Part shown: positions 12,261 through 24,722 of the stretch, in pieces
Numbering within the stretch: the stretch's first letter is position 1
How the letters are laid out: every line of letters starts with the position of its first letter
Source: Hanleya hanleyi
Taxonomy: Eukaryota > Mollusca > Polyplacophora > Lepidopleurida > Hanleyidae
Length of the DNA stretch: 64,000 bases
Direction of reading: 5' to 3'
Assembly (NCBI GenBank): GCA_036873755.1
Contig: JAVTVY010019509.1
Coordinates: forward strand, 16,042 to 80,041
Translations under genes and position numbers: made by a program
Notes under the pieces: model-generated
What the model was told of the DNA's origin: nothing
The model's input: the letters and a program-made list of their open reading frames with translations, nothing else
The model's database searches: none

Positions 12261-13859
12261 GAGTTATTGATTATCACGCAAAAATATATTTGGATTGTTA
12301 CGGCTTGTATATCATTTGACCACTCCATCACCGAAGGGAGTTAACTTCTTTCATAGCATCTCTGTTGCACTGATTGAGCTAGGTATTAAGATTAAACTTT
12401 GTGAGATATTTTTATTCAGAGACTGTACCATACCGGAATCCCCTCCCCCAACTTGGCTGGAGACAGTTCCCATTACTGACTGCATTTTACCTTTTTAAGG
12501 CACATTACGCACTTGAGTGACATAATGAGTTGAAATAACCACACCAGGGGTTGTTCTCAACCAAAAACCCATTAATATATATATATCCATTCAACAGGGT
12601 AGGTGGATAATACAGAGATGACTGCTTGTGGAAGGAATGTTTTCCTTGCCGCTTTTCTATCTGAGTTAAAACATGGGGATTTTTTGGAATTCTTCAGAAC
12701 AGGCCGAATCTTCTAACAGTAGAATCCAAACACATAAAATTAGGATAGAAGAAAACAAAATATTGATATCTGCCAGCATAACCATTTATGCATAGCGGTT
12801 CCAAAGGGAAATATGTCCGAAGAAAATGTAGGCTTGTCATATTCAACGGTCGAGCGGCAAAGGTTGATCTTTATGTTAGAGATTCTGCTTTTGGTGCCCT
12901 TAAAAATTCATACTAATTCAACTCGAGCCAAAATGCAATCTCACAAATGCTTTGGAGATGATCCCCAATAATATTTTCACAATTTTTCACCCCTGTATGG
13001 TATAATATGTCTTTGTTGCAGACAAAACTTCCATTCAATGTACTAAGCTAGGCCTAAGAACTAGAGAACACGGGAAAGCATGCATCATAGCCAATACAAA
13101 ATTTATCAAACACTGTATAGGCTGGATATTTGAGCAAAAGCACGACTACATGAGCAGGATACGAATATAGTGCTGAGAAAATAATATTCCAGAGAGAGGT
13201 TTTTGCTGTATTATCATTGTATAGGCCCACGTGTATGTTAGGCTAGACGGTCAAAATAGATCCCGAAGATAGACAGACATTTTTCTTCGTCGCGGCAAAA
13301 TAATTCTGCGTTGAGAACACGTGGGTTGTGCGCAGTCCGGTTTATTTATTCTATATTGCCGCTCGCTATCTACAATGATTTATACATGTTTCCCTGTTTG
13401 AGAACAAACATGCGTTCAACTGACTTGAACATTGTCTATTAAGCTGTACTATTAGACACTACCCCACGACATCAAAAAACCCACACCGGGGTTCCCTGAA
13501 GCGATTTTTTTTGTGTCCACTTATTCCTCTGGTGTCGAAAAATACAGAGGGATATTTTCGAAATTGGGACGATGAATAATTTTCCCGAATAATTAAATCT
13601 GTCCTATTCAATTTATTCGAAAGTTGTGGCCTTGTTAGTAAGTTGGTTTGTCATCGCATTTATTACAGCATGTAGAGGTATATGTGTACACACAAAATGT
13701 AATTAATCGACTGCTGAAGGGGTCGATCAAGAAATAAAATAATGGAGTATAGGCAATACAGAAAAGACATATTTCTTAACCCTATCTGGCCTGGGCAATC
13801 TGGGGTGTACCACAGCCTGGGAAGAGGCGGAAAGTGCCCCCCCCCCTATATATTTTCGG
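12261..13859. other. no gene seen
   Basis: No open frame with recognisable similarity. The sequence is AT-rich; a C-run lies near 13840. Confidence 0.4.
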
Positions 13860-14250
13860 TATCCCTAAGGCTAGAGTGCTGAAACTTACCACACTATGTC
13901 TTTGGGCAAAGTTCTATCAGAAAACGTTAAAAGATCCAAGATGGCCGCCATGATATTTTCAAAAAGGCATTTTTTTAACGATTTTTCATTCGGATTTTTC
14001 GATATTTTTATTTGTGTTTTCTTCGAAAAACTGCATGAGAAATTAGTAAATAATAACGTGCTGTGAAATAAAATAGTTTTTGTCCACCTTTCCTCGAAGA
14101 AAAGCGGAAATTTTGAAAAAAATGACTTAAACATCATTTTTCCGGTACCCACATGGTCGCCATGTTGAATTTACAAATGATCCTCTGCTTGGCAGGTTAT
14201 GCAAGTAGGTTAAAAATGGCCCCAAAATGATAAACTAAAAACTCACGGGG
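13860..14250 (+). repeat. dispersed repeat family Y (GCCATnTTGAATTTAC motif)
   Basis: Diverged relatives lie at about 39440-39830 and 57480-57760. All share GTGAAATAAAATA, a CGAAAA-rich middle, a CGCCATNTTGAATTTA block and a following ATCCTCTGC motif in the same order. Part of the motif also occurs near 43180. Non-coding. Confidence 0.5.
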
Positions 14251-14403
14251 TGTTAGCTCTCAAGTTATTTTCGTTCCGGAGATAAGAAAAAAAAACAAAA
14301 ACAGGGGGGTGGAAAGGCAGGGTTTAACATCTTCGTCCTTCCTGTACATATAAGGAGAACCTGTTTTTCGTCTTCAGTAAAATTCAAAATCCATACTTTA
14401 GAT

Positions 14404-17400
14404 TTTTTTTGTCTCCCGCCGCAACGCGGCCGGGGGACTTTAAAATGGTTCTTGCTTCTATGTATCCGTGGATGTCCGTGAATGTCCGTGCATGTCTGTT
14501 CGAATGATTACTTCCTAACGCTTTGTTGGATTCTTCCGATATTCGGCATACCCATTCCTTGCGACAAGACGCCAGTCGGTATCGCATTTCAGCAACATCT
14601 GCCTGAAGGTGGCGCCACTACGTCAAAATGGATCTTGCTTCTTTGTGTCCGTGGATGTCAGTTACAAGCGATAACTTTCTTCCGAAATTCGGCATACGCA
14701 TTCCTTGTGAGAAACGCGGTTGCGTGCTGGATTTCAGTATTATTTTCCTGAAGGTGGAGCCACTGAGTTTCGCTTCTTCGTGTCCGTGCCAGTTAAAATG
14801 GGTCTTGCTCTCTTTGTGTCTGTGGATATCTGTTCAAATTCTTCACAGGCGATAACTAGCTTTGTCGGATTCCTTCGAAATTTAGCATAGACACTCCTTG
14901 TAACCAGACATGGGTTGGTATTGCGTTTCAGCAAGATCCACCTGAAGGTGGCGCCACTGGGTCTTGTTACAATCTTCTGTGTATGTCCGTGGTTTCCATT
15001 CAAATTCTTCACAAGCGATAACTTCCAAATGCTTTGTCTAATAATTAGGCATCCCTAAATGCGTTTGTCATTTTTTCTTCTTTCTTCCGCTTCTCGCTGT
15101 TTTGAATTTCATGTCGCCTTAAATGAAGGACACCATTTTCTTAAATTTACTGTCCAGTCCTTCTATTCCACATCATATGATTTACACTAAAGCTTTTGCA
15201 GGAACCATATTTTATTTCAGAAATAATAATAATAATATGAAATAACTGGCGGGAAAATCTCCGCAGTACCGAACCCGTGTTAGTTTTGAATTTCGTGTCG
15301 CCTTAAATGAAGGACAACATTTCCTTCAATTTTGCTATGAAATCATTCTATTCCACATCATATGATTTACCCTAAAGCTTTTGCATAAACCATATTTTAT
15401 TTCAGAAGTATTATATGAAATAACTGGCGGGGAAATCCCCGCAATACCGAACACCTGGTTTTTTTAATTTCGTGTCATCTTGAATGAAGGACAACATTTT
15501 CTTCAATTTTGCTATCAAGTAATTGTAATCCACATCATATGATTTACCCTAAAGCTTTTGCACGAATCATATTTTATTTCAGATGTATAACATGAAATAC
15601 CGAACCCGGTTTTTTTAAAAAATTCGTGTCATCTTAAATGAAGGACAACATTTCCTTCAATTTTGCTATCAAATACTTGTATCTCACATCGTATGATTTA
15701 CCCTAAAGCTTCTGCAGGAACCATTTGTGTCCACACGTGTAACTTACTATATTAATTACAACTGAGTTCCTAAAGTTTGGGTGCACACTGTGCATATGAT
15801 CAATTTCCTGAATTGAATTGAATTCCACCTTGTGGTTTTTCGGACTGACAGATGATGGCATGCAGTTGTCAGTGTGGTTGTTTCGTGTACAGGGAGCTTT
15901 CTATCGCTTTCATGTCAGCACACCTACCACTACCCTCAAGAAGAGCATGTCCCCATCCCAAGGGCGCCGAGCTGCACCCTCTATCTCCCAAACTAGCCCT
16001 CGCCCGACCCTCATATATTGTGTTTGAGTATATATATCTCTAATATATCTTGGCAGAAGCTGAAATTTGTGTGTTGTCTGCAATATTGGGATAATATTGG
16101 GATAATTGCAACCCCAAAAGGTTTCAATTTATCAGGCACAGACCCATGTTTTTGTATTTGGGAAATATGTCCCTTGTCTATAGATCTTGCTTGGAATTGT
16201 TTTTCGTGCCAATCCGCTTCTGGGTGGCGCCACCTCGGGCCAAGTTGAAATTGCATCTCCAGACAATAACTTTTGAAAACCTTAAGGATTCTTTCCAAAT
16301 TTGGTGTGGTGGTACCTTGCCTAAGATCTGGCTTGAGAATGTTTTTCATGTTGATAGGGGGACCACCTGAAAGCTAAGTTAAGTGTTTCCAGACAATAAC
16401 TTTTGAAAATCTGAACCGATTCATTCCAAATTTGGTGTGTACCTCGCCTCAATTTCTCGTTTGGCATTGTTTGTCATACCGATCCACATATAGATGGTGC
16501 CACCTGGGGGCAAATTCAAAATTATGTTTCCGGACAATAACTTTTTAATACTTGAATGAATTCTTTCCAAGTTTGGTATACATGTACCTTAAATGAAGGT
16601 TTCACTTGGTATTGTTTTTCTTGTCGATCTGCTCATAGGTGGCGCCACCTGTAGGCCAAGTTAACATTTTCTATTTCCAATGTCAAGGGATCTGCCTCAA
16701 GATCTCGGTTGGGATTATTTTTTATGCCTATCTGTCTACACATGGCGCTACATGAGGGCCAAGGTAAAATTGCATTTCGGGACAGTAACTGTTGGACCTT
16801 AATGGATTCTTTTAAATTTGATATGTTGGCACCTGCCCTCAAGGCATCTTATGGGGCCATGTTAATGATGTTTTTCCTAAGTTTTACGTTTTTACTTTCT
16901 TCACAAATAATGAATGTTTCCTTTACTAAAGATGCAAAAGGCATGCCTCCAATCGTATTCGATCGACTGTATCTAGTTTCTTCAATATTTGGCATATGCA
17001 TTCTTTGTGACAATATGTTGATTGGTATTGCGTTTCAGAAAGATCTGCCTGTAGGTGGCGCCACTAGGGTTCTTTCCGTTCTTTTGTGTTGCAAGCAATA
17101 ACTTTGAAATGTTGCTCGAAATTTGGTTTCCGGGCAATAACTTCTGCTCATCAAATTCTTCCCAAATTAGGCATGCATATACATTGTACCTTGCCATGGG
17201 ATGTTGCCTGGGATTGCTTTATCCACTTCTGCTCAGAAAGTGACGTCACCTGATGACAAAATGTGAAATTTGTTTTTGGCCAATAACTTGAGAATTACAT
17301 GCTCATCAGATTCTTCTCAAATTTAGCATGCATGTACCATGCCAGGAGATGTTGCATGGGATTACCTTTCACTCACTTGCACTTACAGGTGGCGCCACCT

Positions 17401-18498
17401 GGTGGCAAAATCCCAAATTTGTCTCCGGGTAATACCATGACCTAAGATGTCGCTTGAGATTGCATTTCGTTCACTTGCGCCTATAGGTGGCGCTACCAGG
17501 TGTTAAAATCAATATTTGTTTTCAGCCATTGACTTGAGAACTGCTCATCGGAATCTCCTCAAATTTAGCATGCATGTATCATGCCAGGAGATGTTGCGTG
17601 GGATTGCCTTTCGCTCACTTTTACTTACAGGTGGTGCCACCTGGTGACGAAATACCAGATTTGTTTCCGGGTAATAACTTGAGAACCGCTCGTCAGATTC
17701 TTCTTAAATCTGGTATGAATATATCATAACATATGATGTCGCTTGGGAATGCGTTTCGCCCACTTGTGCTTACAGGTAGCACCACCTCGTGTCAAATCTA
17801 AATTTGATTTCGCTCATCAGATTTTTCTCCAATTTGGTATGCAGATACCATGCCATGATATGTCCCTTGGGATTGTATTTCACCTGCTTCTGCATACTGG
17901 TGGAAAATCTGAAATTTGTTTCTGGCAATAATTTGACAACTGCTCATCGAATTCTTCTCAAATGTGGTATTCATATGCCATAAGATGTCACTTGGGATTG
18001 TGTTTCGCACACTTGTGCATACAAATCTAAATTTGGCTTCCGGGCAATAACCCCTTTTCAGATTCTTCCCAAAGTTCGTATGCTGATACACCATGTCATG
18101 AGATGATCCTTGGGATTGCATTTCGCCCACTTGCACCTACAGGTGGCGACACCTGGTGGCAAATTTAAAATTTGGCTTCCAGTAATTGGTTGAGGATGCA
18201 TTCAGCTTCTCGTCAAATTTGGTTTGCAGATAATATGCCTTGAGATGTCACTTGGGGTCGCTTCTCGATTACATAATTTCCATGCTTCACTGCATGGAAA
18301 CTATATTACAGAAGCAAAAAAAAAACGTTCAATCAACCGTTCTGAGTTGATTTTAAAACTTGGGAAGGCAGAAAGACCTTTCCTCATCCAACGCCTATGA
18401 AGTAGCAGTTGCCTCCCTCATGTATATCCCCCGAGACCAACAATGCTAAAAAATATTGCTGTCATTTCGGCGAGGGACTTAGCATCCTCTGGCTGCTT
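14404..18498 (+). mobile_element. 4.1-kb element of GGTGGCGCCACC-bearing units, copy 1
   Basis: The left end is a T-run followed by a terminal hairpin (stems GTCTCC/GGGGAC and GCCGC/GCGGC). The right end reads GGGACTTAGCATCCTCTGG. The inverted copy at 62021-64000 shares both ends. Between them are irregular units of roughly 100-175 bp, most centred on GGTGGCGCCACC or a one-base variant (for example near 14611, 14949, 16223, 16637, 17054, 17388, 17486, 17630, 18142). The first units also carry GTCCGTG-type repeats. No transposase is seen, so it is probably non-autonomous. Conserved ends around variable tandem cores recall bivalve Helentron-associated elements, but that link is inference. Confidence 0.7.
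15103..15725 (+). repeat. four tandem units of about 150-180 bp inside the 4.1-kb element
   Basis: Units start at about 15103, 15285, 15460 and 15618. Each has a TTTCGTGTC-like start, CTTAAATGAAGGACAACATT, CACATCATATGATTTACCCT and AAAGCTTTTGCA in that order. They are unlike the surrounding GGTGGCGCCACC units and absent from the inverted copy at the window end, so they may be a nested insertion. Confidence 0.75.
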
Positions 18499-19499
18499 GT
18501 TATCCAGGAGTTACAATTGAATTAATTTTGTACCTAGCCACGTCCTGCCTAGCCGGGTACTAAGTATCAGATCAGATAATTGCTTACGTAAGCTCTCTCC
18601 ACATACTGATGTATTGAGCTCGCAGTGTTTACTGAGTCAGAGACATCGAAATGCTCTCATTACGTCACCTAGACATCATACGGATATTATCCACGTTTAC
18701 TTCAAGTTCCTCATGAAGTGCAAAAGCGTGACTGAGATACGTCATTCTCTAGATAACGAGATTATGGATTAAGAATACTTATCAGCAATACGGATTTGAC
18801 CTATTTGAAACATCATGTATCTTGCCGGCATCATTGAAAACTGTTGACCGCCTCTCTCTTGCAGGAAGTTAGCATATGTTTATGTATGGACATCGATTGA
18901 ATAATGAATGATGGAAAAGACACTTGTAATAAACACTGATGTCGCATCTATTATATGTTGACCAACCTTCTTTTCTGACATGTCAGATTAGTGTCACACA
19001 GATATTGTCTAGATACCACGTCTGATATCACGTCTGCTCAATAGTGTGGTAACTAATGGTTGTCCGTGATGAGATACCAGTTTGAGAGAGACGGCAGACA
19101 TTACTCTCTATCTTGTCAAAATCACGAGACCAATTATACACTGACTTGTTCATGTACACGAGGAATAGACGGTTAGCACTGGATATCGGGAGACCTGATC
19201 TTCCTCTGTATAACCTAAATACATACCGTTCATAATGTATAAACCACGCATCGAAAGTTGGGTCATGTTCTACTGATGTATCCCCCTGCTTTTTGCAGCA
19301 CTCGTTTGGTTGGTATACTACTTTATCTCTGATTGTTTATACCTATTACATTTCTTATGTAATTTGGAAACGGAATTACTATTAATATCCATTATGTTTT
19401 AAGATAACATTTTGTTGGTCACGATCATTATAACAGCATCGGTGGTACGTTCATTACTATCTTTGTTCTCCGGATGCTTCGACTCTGCACAATTAGGCC
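18499..19499. other. no gene; contains repeat family X copy at 18718-18935
   Basis: The forward copy of family X includes CTTGCCGGCATCATTGAAAA near 18822. The remainder shows nothing I recognise. Confidence 0.5.
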
Positions 19500-19851
19500 A
19501 GTAGTAGGGTCTACCCTTTTCGAGTATGGTTTTCCAGGGAGGTAACTCTTGGTTCCCTTTTTCCAGATTAAAGGCATAGGGGACGCCCCATCGCCTTTTA
19601 CCTCTGGGGCGCCCCAGCTCAAGGTCACGTGGAGGTCAAAAGTAGTTCCGGCAACCTGTAACCTATGTATTCCTCCGCGGACAGAACGTAGTCCCATGTC
19701 AACCAAGTGACTTCCAATGTTAATGTATACGGGGAATGCCTAAAAAGAGTATGGGAATAGACGTTTTGTGACAGGGGTGGGTCCCTAGTGGACCGAATGG
19801 GTCGAGTGAGGTGTCAAAGTGAAGCGCTCCTCTAGGGCCATTCAGTCATGG

Positions 19852-20395
19852 GTGGGTGCATGTAAAATTAGGATTTTTTCCGAAACTATAAAAAGCGGAA
19901 CACGGACTTTACCCCTAAACTAGGGGAAAACCCCTATCAACTCTAGCCAAAAGGGCTAATATCGGTCTCCGGGCTTATCGGGGCCTGCCTATCAAGTCAA
20001 TGGGGTGGGTGCATGTAAAATTAGGATTTGTCCCCGAAACTATAAAAAGCGGAACACGGACTTTACCCCTAAACTAGGGGAAAACCCCTATCAACTCTAG
20101 CCAAAAGGGCTAATATCGTGCCCCGGGCTTATCGAGGCCTGCCTATCAAGTCAATGGGGTGGGTGCATGTAAAATTAGGATTTGTCCCCGAAAATATAAA
20201 AAGCGGAACACGGACTTTACCCCTAAAATAGGGGAAAACTCCTATCAACTCTAGCCAAAAGGGCTAATATCGGTCCCGGGCTTATCGGGGCCTGCCTATC
20301 AAGTCAATGGGGTGGGTGCATGTAAAATTAGGATTTTTTCCCGAAACTATAAAAAGCGGAACACGGACTTTACCCCTACAATAGGGGTCTGTATT
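19852..20395 (+). repeat. tandem repeat of about 152 bp, left arm
   Basis: About 3.5 units starting near 19852, 20004, 20157 and 20310. Each contains GTGGGTGCATGTAAAATTAG, AAAAAGCGGAACACGGACTT and CTAGCCAAAAGGGCTAATAT. The last unit is cut short. Confidence 0.9.
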
Positions 20396-20409
20396 ATACA
20401 ATATAAGAG

Positions 20410-21715
20410 AAAATGCCTGTATGAGGTATGGGGATGGTCATTTTTTTTCGTGGGCTTTACTATGGCTTGTGGGGTCTCGTTTTTATCGTCTCGCCAAGAA
20501 AATGACAATGGGAAGGGTTCCGGAGCGAATCGGTGAAATTTTTGGAAAAAGTCACCGAGTTCTGTATATAGCCCCATAGGCTGGCTGTGAGGGGTATAGG
20601 TCCAATCTGGGAAATTCACACACGTTCATTGTGATATGGGTTGTTTGGTCTTGTTTTTCACGTCTCGTCATTTAGAACACGATGGGAAGGGTCCCGGAGC
20701 GAAACGGTGAAATTTTTGGAAAAGTACCATATAGCCCCATACTGGCTATGGGAGGGATAGGTCCAACCCGCGAAATTCACACACGTTCATTGTGGTATTC
20801 ACCGAGGTCTGTATATAGGCCTATAGGCTGGCTATGGAAGGGATAGGTCCATCCCGGGAAATTCACACACGTTCATTGTGATATGGGTTGTGGGATCTTG
20901 TTTTTCTCGTCTCGTCATTTAGAACACGATGGGAAGGGTCCCGGAGCGAAACGGTGAAATTTTTGCAAAAGTATCATATAGACTATATAGCTCCATGGAT
21001 ACTGGCTATGGGAGGGATAGGTCCAACCTGGGAAATTCACACACGTTCATTGTGATATGGGTTGTGGGGTCTTGTTTTTCTCGTCTCGTCATTTAGAACA
21101 CGATGGGAAGGGTCTCGGAGCGAAACGGTGAAATTTTTGGAAAAAGTTCACCGAGGTCTGTATATAGGCCTATAGGCTGGCTATGGAAGGGATAGGTCCA
21201 ACCCGGGAAATTCACACACGTTCATTGTGGTATGGGGTGTGGGGTCTTGTTTTTCTCGTTTCGTCATTTAGAACACGATGGGAAGGGTCTCGGAGCGAAA
21301 CGGTGAAATTTTTGGAAAAAGTTCATCGAGGTCTGTATATAGGCCTGTAGGCTGGCTATGGAAGGGATAGGTCCATCCCGGGAAATTCACACACGTTCAT
21401 TGTGATATGGGTTGTGGGATCTTGTTTTTCTCGTCTCGTCATTTAGAACACGATGGGAAGGGTCCCGGAGCGAAACGGTGAAATTTTTGGAAAAGTATCA
21501 TATAGACCATATAGCTCCATGGATACTGGCTATGGGAGGGATAGGTCCAACCTGGGAAATTCACACACGTTCATTGTGATATGGGTTGTGGGGTCTTGTT
21601 TTTCACGTCTCGTCGTTTAGAACACGATGGGAAGGGTCTCGGAGCGAAACGGTGAATTTTTTGGAAAAGTACCATATAGCCCATATAGCCCCATAATGGC
21701 TATGGGTGTATAGGT
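20410..21715 (+). repeat. tandem repeat of about 175 bp, left arm
   Basis: About seven variable units, each with GAAATTCACACACGTTCATT, a GGTCTTGTTTTTCTCGTCTC block, GAACACGATGGGAAGGGTC and CGGTGAAATTTTTGG. Some units are shortened by internal deletions. Confidence 0.9.
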
Positions 21716-21739
21716 CTATACGGGGTGGCCGTTTTGGGG

Positions 21740-22250
21740 TCTAGGTGAGCCCCTTATGATCCTATGGTGTCGTATGAGGTCATATTTTGAAGCTCCCGTG
21801 GAGTTTGTAATGTATCGACTAATGGTTCGTCCGTGTGCAATAGTCTGCGCATGCGCAGTCTGGCCGTAGTATAGAAAGCAAGCATGTTGGGAGGTATGTG
21901 GGGGGTGTGTTTGGGGTAGAGATGGACCACTATGGGTCCAAATGGGTTGTGGGAGGTGTCAAAGTGAAGCTTGTGTGGGGTAGAGTCAGAATGGCGTGTT
22001 TTTAAGTGCAAGTCGCGTCAATCTGCGCATGCGCAGTTGGGTGTAGTAAGTAAAGTGGCCATTTTGGGGGTGCGTGGAGGTGTGTTTGGGGTAGAGAGGG
22101 ACCATCCTTGGTCCGATTGTGTTGTGGGAGGTGTCATGTTGTAGCTCTCGGGGTGTAGACCCCGATTTTGGGGCTGTCTACAGCATCTGTGACGTCATCG
22201 ATGACGTCATCAGTACGAGTAGTAGCGAAAGTGGGCATTTTAGGAAAGTG
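21740..22250 (+). repeat. NRF1/CRE-type units, left arm
   Basis: Units of about 180 bp with the consensus GGGGTAGAGATGGACCA, then GGTCCGAATGGGT-like sequence and a palindrome. GCGCATGCGC, the NRF1-type core, is at 21847-21856 and 22025-22034. The 20-bp perfect palindrome TGACGTCATCGATGACGTCA, two CRE-like sites, is near 22191-22210. Confidence 0.8.
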
Positions 22251-22282
22251 CAGGAAGGTGTTGGTGTAGAGATGGACCATCC

Positions 22283-23165
22283 ATATCTGTCACACATTAT
22301 ACCACATCTTTGTTGTGTTATGCCACATCTGTCCTGCATTATACCATATATGTCCTGTATTATACCATACCTGTCCTATGTTATACAATATCTGTCCTGT
22401 ATTATACCAAATCTGCCCTGTAGTATACAGTATCTGTCCTGTATTATACCAAATCTGTGCTGTATTATACTAAATCTGTGCTGTATTATACAATATCTGT
22501 CATGTGTTATACCATATCTGTGCTGTATTATACAATATCTGTCCTGTATTATACAATATCTGTCCAGTATTCTGCAATATATGTTCTGTATTATACCAAA
22601 TCTGTCCTGTATTGTACCATATATGTCCTGTATTATACCATATCTGCTCTGTATTATACAATATTTCTCCTCTATTGTACCATATCTGTGCTGCATTATA
22701 CCATATCTGTCCTGTATTGTACCATATATGTCCTGTATTATACCAAATCTGTGCTGTATTATACAATATTTACCCTCTATTATACCATATCTGTGCTGTA
22801 TTATACCATATCTGTTCTGAATTATACCATATCTGTGCTGTATTATGCAATATCTGTCCTGTGTTATACAATATCTGTCCTGTATTATACCAAATCTGTC
22901 CTGTTTTGTACCATATTTGTCCTGTATTATACAATATATGTTCTGTATTATACTAAATCTGTGCTGTATTATACAGTATCTGTCCTGTATTATACCAAAT
23001 CTGTGCAGTATTATACAATATATGTTCTGTATTATACCAAATCTGTCCTGTATTATACAGTATATGTCCTGTATTATACCAAATCTGTGCTGTATTATAC
23101 CATATCTGTCCTGTATTGTACCATATATGTCCTGTATTATACAATATATGTTCTGTATTATACAA
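22283..23165 (+). repeat. 21-bp minisatellite, left arm, about 42 units
   Basis: The unit is close to TATACCATATCTGTCCTGTA plus one T. Because 21 is a multiple of three and the unit lacks stops in most frames, it opens long frames on both strands that encode only seven-residue repeats. These are not genes. The outermost six units match the right-arm array in order. Confidence 0.95.
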
Positions 23166-23441
23166 TCGGATAGCCGTGGTCGTGAATAACAACAAGTTCA
23201 GCAATGTTCATACAGTTTATTATCCCCAATGTTACATCATACCCAGGCTGGGGGAGCCGCCCTGGGCATGTTTAGTATGTTCACAGCAAAATAAATTGAA
23301 ATATCAAACACCATGTTTCATTATTTAACGCACCGTCACATTAGGTACAAGTGTTTACTGAGCTCAAGTCAACGATCAGCATGTAGACATATAGAGTATG
23401 TATGGCATGTTATGGTATTCATCAGTGCACGGGTGACGCAT
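23166..23441. other. spacer between minisatellite and gene A, left arm only
   Basis: Unique sequence with no gene. It includes AATAAA-like bases on the + strand near 23290 and a block at 23380-23430 that also follows gene B in both arms. The right arm lacks this spacer because of a deletion that fused gene A to the minisatellite. Confidence 0.6.
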
Positions 23442-24361
23442 TCAGCCGAGGGGGCCGGTCAGCTTGGTAACGAAAAACGTAACATTGGTCACCCTTTCCA
23501 CTGTCCACTTGGTGTTGGGGCGTTGCCGTGGGCCCATTCCAAGGGATCCACGGTGTCCAGTTTCTCCAGCATCGTCTCTAGCGACACTCGGTTAATGATG
23601 GTAAACGGTTGCTCAAATACCTGGATGTTACTGCTCGGGTAAAAGTATCGGACTTGGACTGTCTCCTTATGCTGCAGCACATAACCAAACGCCAGATTCA
23701 ATCTGAAGGCCGTAGTTTGATCTTTGAAGATGGCTTCCACGTAGCTACGTAGACGGGCGAGGTCGGTTAGTCGGAAATTGTAGATATCTTGAATAGGGCG
23801 ATGACGGTTGAAACAGTGCCGTATCATGGACCAATGGCGCCGATAGATGTCACTCACTGGATGGGCGTCCTGTAAGAGATCGCTAGGAACATTTATGGGC
23901 TCGTCCAGAAAATGTTCGATGTTGTCAGGCGTATGACTCGAAACCGTAACGGTGGGGTCCGGCTGGATATTCAGGCTCTTCTGAACTGTGGGTATAGGCG
24001 GGCTCTCCGTCATCGCATCACCAGTGGCGTTCGTCTCCCCGGGCTCATCTTCACTGGGTCTGACCTTCCGCGGCTCCTCTTCAGTGGAAAGTTGTCGCCC
24101 AAACCGTAGAGACGGGGCATGAATCAAACGTTGGTGTCGCAGCGACTGACTGGTCAGTTTGAAGAGTTGACCACAATCCTTACAGTCTTCCGTCGCGCCC
24201 TCGTGGAATGAGCGTTCGTGGCGCAGTAAATGATCCTTCCGATTAAATGACCGTGCGCAGGTTATACAAGTATACCGTGCATCGTTGTGGGTGGAGGCCT
24301 TGTGGCGGTGCAAGTCGTGCAGACGAGTAAACTGCTTCTGGCAAGTTGTGCAAGTGAACAT
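23442..24361 (-). pseudogene. C2H2 zinc-finger gene A, left-arm copy, frameshifted
   Basis: The start is the ATG at 24361-24359, chosen because it matches the start of the right-arm copy and lies just inside the shared promoter. It encodes three C2H2 fingers in the first 81 residues (C4, C7, H20, H25; C32, C35, H48, H53; C60, C63, H76, H81), a variable acidic linker, and a conserved C-terminal domain containing DIYRRHWSMIRHCF, DIYNFRLTDLARLRSYVEAIF and LNLAFGYVLQHKE. A one-base deletion near 23529 relative to the right-arm copy shifts the frame, and translation ends at 23489 instead of reaching the domain's end. I recall similar C-terminal domains in C2H2 proteins of aquatic invertebrates, sometimes in large virus-like elements, but cannot name the family. 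Probable DNA-binding protein. Confidence 0.85.
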
Positions 24362-24404
24362 CTTGGTGGTTGACAGTGTCTGATGAAACGGCCTGGCCGC
24401 TTCC

Positions 24405-24412
24405 CTTTTATA
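24405..24412 (-). promoter_or_regulatory. core promoter of left gene A
   Basis: TATAAAAG on the minus strand. The A of a TCAG initiator at 24381 is 31 bp downstream and the ATG is at 24361, so the 5' leader would be only about 20 nt. The surrounding GCTAGC...GCTATAAAAGGGAAGCGG block is shared by all four gene copies. Confidence 0.8.
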
Positions 24413-24475
24413 GCACGCTAGCTGGTGATCTATTTTTAGCAAACTCCGTTCAACTATCCCCAAGTCGAGGGCCGA

Positions 24476-24668
24476 GCCGTGACATCTTCGGTAACCTCCG
24501 TGTCTCTTCGGGCACCTCCGTGACATCTTCGGTCACCTCCGTGTCTCTTCGGTCACCTCCGTAACTACCCGGCTGTTCCCGTGTAAACCCAGATGGATCT
24601 CCGTGTCTCTTCGGTGACCTCCGTGACATCTTCGGTGACCTCCGTGTCTCTTCGGTCACCTCCGTACC
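24476..24668 (-). repeat. iteron array upstream of left gene A
   Basis: About eight units of 20-21 bp, alternating ACGGAGGTGACCGAAGAGAC and a form ending GAAGATGTC, read on the minus strand. The array is interrupted by a segment containing CCCGGCTGTTCCCGTG. It is the mirror of 27307-27500. Confidence 0.85.
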
Positions 24669-24722
24669 GTCAACGATCAGCATGTAGACATATAGAGTAT
24701 GTACGGCATGTTATGGTATTCA

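Noticed and set aside
14482..15012. Several overlapping open frames in the 4.1-kb element
   Set aside because: Repeated short frames arise from the tandem units, switch frame from unit to unit and resemble no transposase.
22283..23165. CRISPR-like array
   Set aside because: There are no unique spacers; the units are contiguous and variable, as in a eukaryotic minisatellite.
22119..23204. Long open frames on both strands (up to 238 codons) with Tyr/Ile/Cys-rich seven-residue repeats
   Set aside because: They are translations of the 21-bp minisatellite, open in many frames because 21 is a multiple of three; there is no start context or conservation of a single frame.
24362..24526. Longer start for left gene A, extending upstream of 24361
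   Set aside because: The extension reads through the promoter and iterons; the ATG at 24361 fits the TATA/initiator spacing and the start of the right copy.
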